From positions 1-40,052 of the forward strand of contig JADDQE010000022.1 of NCBI GenBank assembly GCA_016781525.1: DNA of 40,052 nucleotides, in the 5' to 3' direction. Numbering within the stretch: position 1 is the first letter of the stretch; each line of letters opens with the position of its first letter. Source of the stretch: a bacterium (lineage in GTDB: Bacteria > Chloroflexota > Chloroflexia > Chloroflexales > Kallotenuaceae). The position numbers and the translations under genes are program-made. The notes below the pieces were generated by a model, which did no database searches, was not told where the DNA came from, and saw only the letters and a list, made by a program, of their open reading frames with translations. This document shows positions 32,437-40,052 of the stretch, piece by piece.

Positions 32437-32796
32437 ATGGCAGGTCGTCTGACGACACATGTGTTGGACACGGCCCGAGGGCGTCCGGCGTCCGACGTCC
32501 TGATTGAGCTATGGCAGCTTGACGAGCAGGGTGAGCGTCGGCGGTTGGTCACGACGACGCGCACAAACGCCGACGGCCGGACCGATGCGCCCTTGCTCGA
32601 GGGCGCCGATTTCGTCGCGGGCGTATATGAGCTGGTCTTTGCCGTTGGCCCATACTTTGCGGCTGACGCTGCTCCAACCTCACTGCCCTTTCTTGACTAC
32701 GTGCCGGTGCGCTTCGGTATCGCCGATGGAGGATCACACTACCATGTGCCGCTCCTCGTATCGCCATGGTCCTACAGCACATACCGAGGTAGTTGA
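32437..32796 (+). CDS. uraH: 5-hydroxyisourate hydrolase (transthyretin-like)
   Basis: Hydrolyses HIU to OHCU, the substrate of UraD. The 119-aa protein has the family start RLTTHVLD (His8), the [13 protein letters not shown] segment (Arg48), HYHVPLL (His101, His103) and the C-terminal signature YRGS, which separates these enzymes from true transthyretins. GGAGGG lies directly upstream of the ATG. It follows the urate oxidase gene by 11 bp, and the amidohydrolase gene begins 23 bp after its stop; an alternative TTG start for that gene would overlap the stop. Confidence 0.96.
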   Translation: MAGRLTTHVLDTARGRPASDVLIELWQLDEQGERRRLVTTTRTNADGRTDAPLLEGADFVAGVYELVFAVGPYFAADAAPTSLPFLDYVPVRFGIADGGSHYHVPLLVSPWSYSTYRGS

Positions 32797-32819
32797 CCCC
32801 CGAGTGGAAAAGAGTATGC

Positions 32820-34067
32820 ATGGCTTATGATGCAATGACCCTTGCGGACGTCGTGATGGAGCGCGCCGAGATCCTTGGAGCGATCAGTGAGGAGCCGCAG
32901 CTGTTGGTACGCCGCTTTGCGACCCCGACCCTGCGCCAAGCCATGGATACCGTAGCCGGCTGGATGTCCGACGCGGGGATGAACGTGCGGCGGGACAACA
33001 TCGGTAATCTCATCGGCCGTTATGAAGGCGTGCTCGGCGCCACGAAAACGTTGTTGCTGGGCTCGCATCTCGACACGGTGCGCGACGCCGGTAAGTACGA
33101 CGGTCCGCTGGGCGTGTTGGTGGCGGTGGCGTGTGTCGAGCGGCTCCAGCAGGCGGGACGGCGCTTGCCCTACGCGATCGAGGTGGCGGCCTTCGCGGAT
33201 GAGGAGGGGCTGCGCTATCATACCGCCTATCTCGGCAGCAATGTGGTCGCGGGCCGCTTTGATCCCGCCTACCTTACCCTGGTCGACGATGACGGGATTA
33301 CCTTGATCGAAGCGCTCCGGTCGTACGGCGGCGATCCATCCGCGCTCGCGGCGGACGCGCGGGATAGCGCCGACCTGTTGGGCTACTGCGAGGTTCATAT
33401 CGAGCAGGGGCCGGTGTTGGAGGCGCTGGATCTGCCGGTCGGAATCGTCAGCGGGATTGCTGGCCAGAGCCGCTTCACGGTGACCTGGAGGGGCATGGCT
33501 GGGCACGCCGGCACTGTTCCGATGCGGCTGCGCCGTGACGCCCTATGCGCGGCCGCCGAGTTTATCACGCTTGTCGAGCAGGTTGCACGGGAGCATGCCG
33601 GCCTGGTGGCGACGGTGGGCCAGATCGCGGTGCAGCCCGGAGCAAGTAACGTCATTCCTGGTCAGGTGACCCTTAGTCTTGACGTACGCCATCTGGATGA
33701 CGGGCTGCGTGAGCAGACGATCGGGCAGCTACATGCCCAGGCACTGTCGATTGGCGAACGGCGCCAAATTGACGTAACATGGGGTGTGGTGCAGGAGCAC
33801 GGGTCGCTTCTGTGTGCGCGGGAGCTTGTCGCGCTGCTAGGGCGGGCGGTTCAAGCCCAAGGGTATCCCATTCACGAGCTGCCCAGCGGCGCGGGACACG
33901 ATGCAGTGGTGATGGCCGAGCTAGGGCCAGTGGCGATGCTCTTTGTGCGCTGCAAAGACGGCGTCAGCCACCATCCCGCCGAGTCGGTCGCCGTCGCCGA
34001 TGTGGCGGTGGCGATCGACGTTCTGCAAGAGTTCCTCGAATTGCTGGGCCGCGCCGACGGCCGGTAG
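32820..34067 (+). CDS. allC: Allantoate amidohydrolase-type M20 enzyme
   Basis: A 415-aa dinuclear metallohydrolase of the M20/HyuC family. Metal ligands line up: His83 (GSHLDTV), Asp94 (YDGPLG), Glu128-Glu129 (FADEEG), His193 (VHIEQGP) and His384 (VSHHPAE). A dimerisation domain with WRGMAGHAGT and PGASNVIPG lies between. Relatives are N-carbamoyl-amino acid hydrolases, allantoate amidohydrolases and ureidoglycolate hydrolases, which cannot be told apart by motif alone; the position between uraH and allantoinase makes allantoate the most likely substrate, giving ureidoglycine plus ammonia and CO2. ATG 32820 is chosen; a TTG at 32793 that overlaps the uraH stop is possible. Confidence 0.9.
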   Translation: MAYDAMTLADVVMERAEILGAISEEPQLLVRRFATPTLRQAMDTVAGWMSDAGMNVRRDNIGNLIGRYEGVLGATKTLLLGSHLDTVRDAGKYDGPLGVLVAVACVERLQQAGRRLPYAIEVAAFADEEGLRYHTAYLGSNVVAGRFDPAYLTLVDDDGITLIEALRSYGGDPSALAADARDSADLLGYCEVHIEQGPVLEALDLPVGIVSGIAGQSRFTVTWRGMAGHAGTVPMRLRRDALCAAAEFITLVEQVAREHAGLVATVGQIAVQPGASNVIPGQVTLSLDVRHLDDGLREQTIGQLHAQALSIGERRQIDVTWGVVQEHGSLLCARELVALLGRAVQAQGYPIHELPSGAGHDAVVMAELGPVAMLFVRCKDGVSHHPAESVAVADVAVAIDVLQEFLELLGRADGR

Positions 34068-34124
34068 GAGATGTTCCCGTTCCTGCTGGCTAGACGTGCG
34101 ATACGATTTGTCCGGGAGATGTCG

Positions 34125-35477
34125 ATGAGCCTGTACGACGTGATTATTCGCAACGGGACGCTTGTAGGCGAGTCGGAGCTGCTGGGTGCCGATCTGGCGA
34201 TCGCGGACGAGCAGATCGTCGCAATCGGACCAGAGCTGGCGGGCAGCGCGCGCACCGAGATCGACGCGGCTGGGCTGCACCTCTTTCCAGGGCTCATCGA
34301 TGTGCATGTTCATTTCAACGAGCCGGGGCGTACCGACTGGGAAGGTTTTGCGACAGGTAGCCAGGCACTAGCTGCCGGCGGTGCAACCAGCTATTGCGAG
34401 ATGCCTTTAAACGCCCATCCACCTACGCTCGACGGCGCAAGCTTCGACCGGAAGCGCGCCGCCGCCGAGTCTGCGTCGCTTATCGACTTTGGGCTGTGGG
34501 GCGGCCTGGTGCCGGGGAATGTCGACCGGCTGGACGAGCTGGCGGAGCGCGGCGTCGTTGGTTTCAAGGCATTCATGTCCAACAGCGGCATAGACGACTT
34601 CGCGGCGGTGGACGATCTGACGCTGTATCAGGGGATGCGGCGGGCGGCGCAGCTGGGTCGCCTGGTTGCGGTTCATGCTGAGAACGACGAGATCACGGGC
34701 AGGCTAGCCCGATTGGCGCTCGCGGCCGGCCGCACAAGTGTCCGCGATTACCTAGCCTCGCGGCCGGTTGTCGCGGAGCTAGAGGCAATCACGCGGGCGC
34801 TCGTGTTCGCCGAGGAGACGGGGTGTGCGCTGCACATCGTGCATGTGAGCACGGGGCGCGGTGTTATGCTGGTCGCCGCGGCTCGTGCGCGCGGTCTGGA
34901 CGTGAGCTGTGAGACGTGTCCTCATTATCTGGTGTTGACGGAGGCCGACATGGAGCAGCTGGGGGCGATAGCCAAATGTGCTCCCCCGCTGCGAGCGGAG
35001 GCTGAGCAAGCGGCCCTCTGGGAGCACCTCGCGGCGGGTACGCTGCCGATGATTGCGTCGGACCATTCTCCGGCGCCATCCGAGATGAAAAGCGACCCCA
35101 ATTTCTTCAAAGTCTGGGGCGGCATATCGGGCTGCCAGTCAACCTTGCCGCTGCTGTTAACGGAGGGGTACGAGCGTCGGCATTTGCCCCTCACGACCAT
35201 CGCGGCTGTGACGGCCTGCTACGTGGCGCGTCGCTTCCGCCTCCAGGGCAAAGGCCAACTGACCCTCGGGGCCGACGCCGACATCGCTCTTGTTGACCTT
35301 GCCGACCGTGTTGCTTTACAATCTGTTAGCCTATTCTATCGTCATCGCCATAGCCCATATGTTGGTCGAAGCCTGTGCGGCCGGGTCGTACGCACACTTG
35401 TACGCGGGACAACAGTTCTGCACGACGGTAGGATCGTCTCCCCGCCGGTAGGTCGTCTATTGACCCCGCGGGTCTAA
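34125..35477 (+). CDS. allB: Allantoinase
   Basis: Opens the hydantoin ring of allantoin to give allantoate. The 450-aa amidohydrolase shows the dinuclear site of the family: HVH (His61, His63) in FPGLIDVHVHFNEPGRTDW, the carbamylated Lys148 in GFKAFM, His184 in VHAEND, His240 in HIVHVS, and Asp313 in ASDHSPAP. GFKAFMSNSG and FFKVWGGISG are typical of allantoinase and not of dihydropyrimidinase or dihydroorotase. GGGAG (34114-34118) points to the ATG at 34125; ATG 34119 is in the same frame. It is 57 bp after the amidohydrolase and 57 bp before the xanthine dehydrogenase genes. Confidence 0.95.
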   Translation: MSLYDVIIRNGTLVGESELLGADLAIADEQIVAIGPELAGSARTEIDAAGLHLFPGLIDVHVHFNEPGRTDWEGFATGSQALAAGGATSYCEMPLNAHPPTLDGASFDRKRAAAESASLIDFGLWGGLVPGNVDRLDELAERGVVGFKAFMSNSGIDDFAAVDDLTLYQGMRRAAQLGRLVAVHAENDEITGRLARLALAAGRTSVRDYLASRPVVAELEAITRALVFAEETGCALHIVHVSTGRGVMLVAAARARGLDVSCETCPHYLVLTEADMEQLGAIAKCAPPLRAEAEQAALWEHLAAGTLPMIASDHSPAPSEMKSDPNFFKVWGGISGCQSTLPLLLTEGYERRHLPLTTIAAVTACYVARRFRLQGKGQLTLGADADIALVDLADRVALQSVSLFYRHRHSPYVGRSLCGRVVRTLVRGTTVLHDGRIVSPPVGRLLTPRV

Positions 35478-35534
35478 GGGAGACTCGCGCTCCAGAAGCT
35501 GGCGCAGCCCTGATGTTGATTCGAGGAGGGTCGC

Positions 35535-36965
35535 ATGTGGCAATCGTATTTTCAGCCGACCACAATCGAGCAAGCCCTGCGCCTACTCCAAGAGCATGCC
35601 GGTACCGCGCGGATTGTCGCAGGCGGCACCGATGTCTTGGTCGAGCTGCAGCGCGGTGTAAAGCCGACCACGACCCTTATCGACATCAGCAGGCTGCATG
35701 ATCTCAAGTATGTGCGGCGCGAAGGTGATTGGGTTCAGCTCGGAGCACTTGCCACTCACAATGATGTTGTAGCATCGAGGGAGTGTGTCGAGTATGGGCT
35801 CCCACTAGCACAAGCCTCGTGGGAAGTTGGCGCACCCCAAATCCGCACCCGTGCAACCGTCGCCGGGAATGTAGTTACCGCGTCGCCCGCCAATGATACG
35901 ATTACCCCGCTGATGGCGCTCGGCGCCGAGTTGCTCCTCGCGAGCGTTCACGGTACACGCGTCGTTCCGCTGCGCGAGTTTTATCGTGGCTTTCGGAGCA
36001 CCGTGCTCGCACCAGATGAGCTGTTGCGCGAAATCCGTTTCGCACCGCTCCGCGACAACCAGCGCGGCCTGTTTCTCAAGCTCGGGCTGCGACGGGCCCA
36101 GGCGATTTCGGTAATCAACTTGGCGCTGGTCGTGACCTTTGACGGCGAGCTAGTAACGGATGCACGGGTTACGCTCGGCTGTTTGGCGCCTACGATTGTG
36201 CACGCGCCCAGTGTCGAAGCCTATCTTGTCGGCAAGCGGTTGGATGAGCCCGTCTGCGTCGAGGCGGGTCGCCTGGCCTGCTGCGACGTCGCGCCGATCG
36301 ACGACGTGCGAGGCTCGGCGGCCTATCGCCTACAAACACTTGCGGCTCTGGTCGCGCATGGTCTACAGCGGATTGCGGCCGGAACACAAGGGCATGGCTT
36401 TCCAGCTCGACCGGTGTTGCTGGAAGGCGCCCGACAAGTCCGCGGGAGGGAGCCAGCCGCGCAAGCTGAGCCAACGTCCTGGGTAACAGACGAAGCCCCC
36501 ATTGTCACCGCCATCAACGGCGCTCCTTACAGACTTGTCGGGGCGCACAATCTCAGTCTGCTGAATGCGCTACGCGACAGCGCGGGGCTAATTGGGACCA
36601 AGGAAGGCTGTGCCGAGGGCGAGTGCGGCGCCTGTACAGTTTGGCTGGACGGTCAAGCAGTGATGGCGTGCTTGGTGCCGGCTCCTCAAGCACACGGGGC
36701 ACGACTGACAACAATCGAAGGCCTGGGGAGCGAGGCGTTGCATCCGCTCCAGCGCTCGTTTGTTGCGCATGGCGCCGTCCAATGCGGCTACTGCATCCCG
36801 GGCATGGTCATGGCGAGTGCGAAACTACTGGAGGAGCAGCCGGCGCCGGGTATCGAGGGGGTGCAGGTGGCGCTCAGCGGCAACATTTGCCGCTGCACAG
36901 GTTATCGCAAAATTTTCGACGCCGTGCTCGACGTCGGTTACGCTAACATCGGTCGGGCAGAGTAG
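35535..36965 (+). CDS. xdhB: Xanthine dehydrogenase, fused FAD-binding and 2Fe-2S subunit
   Basis: Two redox modules in one 476-aa chain. Residues 1-290 form the FAD domain (VAGGTDVLVELQRG at 28-41, TVAGNVVTASPANDTITPL at 108-126). Residues 322-476 form a 2Fe-2S module: plant-type cluster Cys359, Cys364, Cys367 and Cys379, and the second cluster Cys417, Cys420, Cys452 and Cys454 (CGYC, CRCTGY). The order FAD then Fe-S is the reverse of eukaryotic xanthine dehydrogenase, where Fe-S comes first. A Gly/Ala/Pro-rich linker (about 295-318) joins them. GAGGAGG upstream supports the ATG at 35535. Together with the next gene it makes a complete molybdenum hydroxylase producing urate from xanthine. 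Confidence 0.92.
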   Translation: MWQSYFQPTTIEQALRLLQEHAGTARIVAGGTDVLVELQRGVKPTTTLIDISRLHDLKYVRREGDWVQLGALATHNDVVASRECVEYGLPLAQASWEVGAPQIRTRATVAGNVVTASPANDTITPLMALGAELLLASVHGTRVVPLREFYRGFRSTVLAPDELLREIRFAPLRDNQRGLFLKLGLRRAQAISVINLALVVTFDGELVTDARVTLGCLAPTIVHAPSVEAYLVGKRLDEPVCVEAGRLACCDVAPIDDVRGSAAYRLQTLAALVAHGLQRIAAGTQGHGFPARPVLLEGARQVRGREPAAQAEPTSWVTDEAPIVTAINGAPYRLVGAHNLSLLNALRDSAGLIGTKEGCAEGECGACTVWLDGQAVMACLVPAPQAHGARLTTIEGLGSEALHPLQRSFVAHGAVQCGYCIPGMVMASAKLLEEQPAPGIEGVQVALSGNICRCTGYRKIFDAVLDVGYANIGRAE

Positions 36966-37002
36966 CACATCCTCGTTGCGTGTGCATGATGAAGGAGTGG
37001 CG

Positions 37003-39234
37003 ATGAGCGGAGTGCTAGGCTCGTCGATTGCGCGGCCGGACGCTCTAGGAAAAGTGACGGGACACACTCGCTATCCCGGCGATCTCGTGCAGCCGGGCAT
37101 GCTGCATTTGAAGGTGGTCTTCGCGGGTCGACCACACGCCCGGATTGTTGCGATTGATACGAGCGCTGCGCTCGCGTACCCTGGCGTCGTCGCGGTACTA
37201 ACCGCAGCCGATGTGCCGTATAACGCCTACGGATTAATCGACGCGGATCAGCCCGTACTTTGCGGCGACGTCGTGCGCTTCGTGGGTGACAAAGTGGCGC
37301 TGGTAGTGGCAGAGTCGAAAGTAGTAGCTGCGGCTGCCGCCAAGCGAATCGTCATTACCTACGAGGATCTGCCTGCCGTCACCGACGCGCGCGCCGCGCT
37401 CGCACCGGACGCGCCGCTGGTCCATCCACAACATGGCTCAAACATTCTGGGATATGTCCCGATCCGCAAGGGTGATCCGCAGCGTGCCTTCGCCGAGGCC
37501 GATGTTGTACTTGAGGGCGAATTCAGCACGTCATGGCAGGAGCACGCGTTTCTTCAACCGGAGGCCGGGATTGCGTTTGTCGACGAGCAGGAACGGATCG
37601 TGGTTGAGACTGCGGGCCAATGGCTGCACGAAGATCGGCGGCAGATTGCTCTGATGCTGGAGCTGCCGCCGGAGCAGGTTGTGATGCGCTATGCAGCCAT
37701 TGGCGGAGCTTTTGGCGGACGGGAGGACCTGTCGATTCAGCATTTGCTCGCTCTGGCCGCGTGGAAGCTGCGCAAGCCTGTCGCGATCGTGTGGAGCCGC
37801 GAAGAGTCGATGATCGGCCATCATAAGCGGCACCCGATCTCGGTCCGCTGCCGCTGGGGCGCGCTGAAGGATGGGCGGATTACCGCAGTCGAGGCGGAAG
37901 TGATCGCGGATGGTGGAGCGTATGCCTCGACCTCGATCGAGGTCACCAAAGTCGCGGCCCTCTTCGCTAGTGGATGCTACGAGGTGCCGAACATCAGCGT
38001 CGACGGCTATGCCATGTACACGCATAACGTTCCGTCGGGAGCATTCCGCGGCTTTGGCGCGCCGCAGGCGCAGTTCGCAAGCGAGATCATGGTGACCCGC
38101 CTGGCACACGCCCTGGGGATTGACCCGATCGAGCTGCGCCGGCGCAACATCTACCGTGAAGGCAGTATCGAGCCTACGCAGCAGCCGGTACCGGCAGGCG
38201 TCAGCGCGCTCCCCGTGCTCGAACGCTGCGTGGAAGAGGCGGCGGCACGTTTTCACGACTCAGTACCTAGCAGAGATGACCACAAGCCGGGTAACACGAC
38301 CTTTCAGACTAACGGTGAGGCTGATTTTCACACCTCCCACCTACGGCGCGGCTTTGGAATTGCCTGCGGCATTAAGAACATCGGCTACTCGTTCGGCTTC
38401 CCTGAGCAGGCAACCGCTACCGTTGAGCTGTATGGCGGAGCAACAATCGATCATGCACATGTGCGAGTTGGCGCTGCCGAGGTTGGGCAGGGAACTCATC
38501 TGGCGCTACGCATGATCGCCGCCGAGATACTCGGGCTACCATTAGATGCGATCGTGATGATCACCGACGACAGCAGCGAGGCGCCCAACGCCGGGAGTGC
38601 GTCGGCCTCACGGCTCACACTCATGGCGGGACGCGCGGTACATGATGCGGCCCAGGAGGCCCTCAACCGCTGGCAAGACGAGGAACGCCCGGCGTGTGCA
38701 AGCGTGCAGTACCGTCCTCCGGCTACGACGCCGCTCGATCCCGTCACAACGGCGGGCCGGCCCAACTATGCATATGGCTACGCGGCGCAGGCGGTTGAGG
38801 TCGAGGTGAATACGTTGACCGGGCAGGTGCAGGTGCTGCGCGTCATCAGCGTCCACGACGTCGGCAAGATCATCAATCGACAGCAGGTTGAGGGCCAGAT
38901 CGAGGGCTGTGTTGCGCAGGCTCTGGGCTACGCGCTGTTGGAGCATTTTCAGATGCGAAACGGCCAGGTCCTGACACCGCACTTCAGCAGCTATCTGCTG
39001 CCGACGACGCTCGACGTGCCGATCGAGATCGTGCCCGTGGTGCTGGAGCTGGCTGATCCGCTGGGACCCTTCGGCGCACGCGGTGTAGCCGAGATGCCCC
39101 TTGTTCCGCTCGCGCCAGCTGTCGCAGCTGCGATCCATGATGCAGTCGGGGTATGGTTGACGCAGCAGCCAATGACCCCCGAGCGCGTGTTGGCGGCACT
39201 TCGAGCGAAGCAGCCCCTAGATGCGTGGAGCTGA
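37003..39234 (+). CDS. xdhA: Xanthine dehydrogenase, molybdenum-binding subunit
   Basis: The catalytic large subunit, 743 aa. It has the ab-hammerhead start (GSSIARPDALGKVTGHTRY), molybdopterin-binding motifs GAFGGREDLS, GAFRGFGAPQAQFASE, and EVGQGTHLALRMIAAE, the stretch DSSEAPNAGSASASR, and the active-site Glu697 in GARGVAEMPLVPLAPA. Such motifs fit the xanthine oxidase family; specificity for xanthine is inferred from the neighbouring urate pathway. AAGGAG six bases before the ATG at 37003 sets the start; a longer frame from 36760 overlaps the previous gene and is not coding. The next gene on this strand (DUF3830) begins 161 bp later; the gap has no terminator I can see. Confidence 0.94.
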   Translation: MSGVLGSSIARPDALGKVTGHTRYPGDLVQPGMLHLKVVFAGRPHARIVAIDTSAALAYPGVVAVLTAADVPYNAYGLIDADQPVLCGDVVRFVGDKVALVVAESKVVAAAAAKRIVITYEDLPAVTDARAALAPDAPLVHPQHGSNILGYVPIRKGDPQRAFAEADVVLEGEFSTSWQEHAFLQPEAGIAFVDEQERIVVETAGQWLHEDRRQIALMLELPPEQVVMRYAAIGGAFGGREDLSIQHLLALAAWKLRKPVAIVWSREESMIGHHKRHPISVRCRWGALKDGRITAVEAEVIADGGAYASTSIEVTKVAALFASGCYEVPNISVDGYAMYTHNVPSGAFRGFGAPQAQFASEIMVTRLAHALGIDPIELRRRNIYREGSIEPTQQPVPAGVSALPVLERCVEEAAARFHDSVPSRDDHKPGNTTFQTNGEADFHTSHLRRGFGIACGIKNIGYSFGFPEQATATVELYGGATIDHAHVRVGAAEVGQGTHLALRMIAAEILGLPLDAIVMITDDSSEAPNAGSASASRLTLMAGRAVHDAAQEALNRWQDEERPACASVQYRPPATTPLDPVTTAGRPNYAYGYAAQAVEVEVNTLTGQVQVLRVISVHDVGKIINRQQVEGQIEGCVAQALGYALLEHFQMRNGQVLTPHFSSYLLPTTLDVPIEIVPVVLELADPLGPFGARGVAEMPLVPLAPAVAAAIHDAVGVWLTQQPMTPERVLAALRAKQPLDAWS

Positions 39235-39395
39235 TGGAGCTGCGCGGGCGAGGCGGCCGGCATATGGGAGCACGTAACGCTCATCGATGGGCGGAGTGGG
39301 TCGAAACAACGCCAGCTTAATGCCACGCGACGTCGTTACCGCGATGCTCCATCACAGGGGGCTCAGCTTGGCTATACGAGGGAGGAACTGCACCC

Positions 39396-39806
39396 GTGAC
39401 ACTGCTGCGCATCCAAGTCGGTCCGTACGAGTTTACGGCTCAAACAGAAGCAGAGGCACCGCAAACGTGTGCGGCGTTTCTTAAGCTGCTGCCGTACCGT
39501 CAGAAAATCATTCACACGCGTTGGAGCGGCGAGGCCTGCTGGATTCCCCTAGGCGAGTTTCAGCTCGGAGTGGGCTACGAAAACCACACCAGCCACCCAT
39601 CACGTGGGGACATCCTCTTTTACCCTGGGGGATACAGCGAAACCGAGATCCTCTTTCCTTACGGCAGCGCACGTTTTGCAAGCAAAATGGGCCAGTTGGC
39701 CGGAAACCACTTTTTGACGATCGTCGAAGGACGAGAACATTTGGCGGCGCTTGGTAAGCTTGTGCTTTGGGAGGGCGCGCAGGATATCGTGTTTGAGGCG
39801 TCCTAA
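39396..39806 (+). CDS. DUF3830 (cyclophilin-like fold) protein
   Basis: A 136-aa protein matching DUF3830: it starts LRIQVGPYEFTAQTEAEAPQTCAAFLKLLPY, has HTRWSGEACWIP, the NHTSHPSRGDILFYPGGYSETEI core, and ends with a helix and LVLWEGAQDIV. Structures known for the family have a cyclophilin-like beta barrel, but no activity is proven. Its place between the xanthine dehydrogenase subunits and an XdhC-like start suggests a part in purine or hydantoin catabolism, possibly as a substrate-handling or isomerase-like accessory (inference). GTG start at 39396 with GGGAGGA upstream. Confidence 0.82.
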   Translation: MTLLRIQVGPYEFTAQTEAEAPQTCAAFLKLLPYRQKIIHTRWSGEACWIPLGEFQLGVGYENHTSHPSRGDILFYPGGYSETEILFPYGSARFASKMGQLAGNHFLTIVEGREHLAALGKLVLWEGAQDIVFEAS

Positions 39807-39940
39807 CGTCGAGGCGGAGACATGCTGGTACTCGACGAGCCTAACCTGCGGCACATAATGGTAGTGCAGGGGAGGCTTGCGACGCGGCATTCGCCGTTGT
39901 TTTCAGGGCACGGCCTGAGCGGGTTGCCCTCATATGCTTG

Positions 39941-39972
39941 GGCGCCGCCGGTCACGACACATCGGCGGCGCC
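39941..39972 (+). other. GC-rich hairpin before the XdhC-like gene
   Basis: GGCGCCGCCG (39941-39950) and CGGCGGCGCC (39963-39972) form a perfect 10-bp stem with a 12-nt loop, about 28 bp before the next start codon. There is no T-run, so it is not a standard terminator; it may shape the mRNA or end translation coupling. A 71-codon frame across it lacks protein-like features. Confidence 0.5.
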
Positions 39973-40000
39973 AGTGTGCCGTATTCGAGGGAGGGCAGCC

Positions 40001-40052
40001 TTGGACGAGGTTGTTACGACGCTGCTTCAAGAAATAGCTCGACTACAGCGTC
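40001..40052 (+). CDS. XdhC-like protein, 5' end only (cut by the window)
   Basis: A TTG start at 40001, with GAGGGAGGG eight to sixteen bases upstream, opens a frame read MDEVVTTLLQEIARLQR before the window ends. XdhC/CoxI proteins typically begin with a helix of this kind (short acidic residue, then EIARLL-type leucines), and these proteins insert the sulfurated molybdenum cofactor into xanthine dehydrogenase, so this gene is expected at this point. Only 17 residues are visible, so the call rests mainly on context. Confidence 0.55.
   Translation, partial: MDEVVTTLLQEIARLQR

Noticed and set aside
36760..37002. N-terminal extension of the molybdenum subunit overlapping the previous gene
   Set aside because: It runs out of frame through the 2Fe-2S coding part, is Arg/Ser-rich, and the ATG at 37003 has its own strong ribosome site and the normal family start.
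39822..40037. 71-codon frame over the hairpin before the XdhC-like start
   Set aside because: It overlaps the XdhC-like start in another frame and its sequence is not protein-like; the TTG at 40001 with GAGGGAGGG is better supported.

Overview
The window is about 60% GC and densely coded, and most likely comes from a member of the Chloroflexota (class Chloroflexia). I infer this from the gene families and promoter style (a stand-alone AroH mutase, a Thermotoga-type DAHP synthase with an N-terminal regulatory domain, an ATP-dependent DNA ligase, a DUF2382 protein, an MGT-type glycosyltransferase relic). No rRNA, tRNA or CRISPR array was seen, so the assignment is only moderately firm.

Region 1 (1-2800) is an aromatic amino acid operon, aroH-aroF-tyrA. 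A clear sigma-70-type promoter leads into a 23-codon leader peptide with three Phe and three Tyr codons in a run of seven, followed by a four-strand attenuator ending in an intrinsic terminator. This is a complete Phe/Tyr transcription attenuator. Region 2 (2800-9120) carries rsgA and gnd on the minus strand, an ATP-dependent DNA ligase, and a membrane-anchored endonuclease/exonuclease/phosphatase protein. The rsgA leader has its own promoter, a 21-codon ORF with a strong Shine-Dalgarno, and a chain of six RNA strands (A-F) in which each strand can pair with the next. It ends in an intrinsic terminator that stops 8 nt before the rsgA Shine-Dalgarno.

Region 3 (9120-20370) is housekeeping and signalling: RarD-type transporter, PP2C (SpoIIE/RsbU-type) phosphatase diverging from a lone receiver domain, a DUF2157-like membrane protein, RecQ, an SRPBCC-DUF2382 protein with a recently duplicated Thr/Gly/Tyr linker, two small proteins, PurU, a decayed glycosyltransferase and a Mug-type DNA glycosylase. 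Region 4 (20370-28940) has a large U32 family protein, a WD40 protein, a translationally coupled substrate-binding protein plus chemoreceptor pair, and a DoxX protein; several very long perfect hairpins separate these units.

Region 5 (28940-40052, running off the edge) is a purine catabolism cluster: uraD, a SAM-dependent methyltransferase of unknown role, urate oxidase, HIU hydrolase (uraH), an allantoate amidohydrolase-type enzyme, allantoinase, a fused FAD/2Fe-2S xanthine dehydrogenase subunit, the molybdenum subunit, a DUF3830 protein, and the first codons of what looks like XdhC. Together these could take hypoxanthine/xanthine through urate, HIU, OHCU and allantoin to allantoate and beyond, as a nitrogen source. 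Its control regions are unusual: a palindrome centred on a TTGACA box, a 122-nt foldable leader before uraD, and a 20-bp motif repeated upstream of both the methyltransferase and urate oxidase genes.
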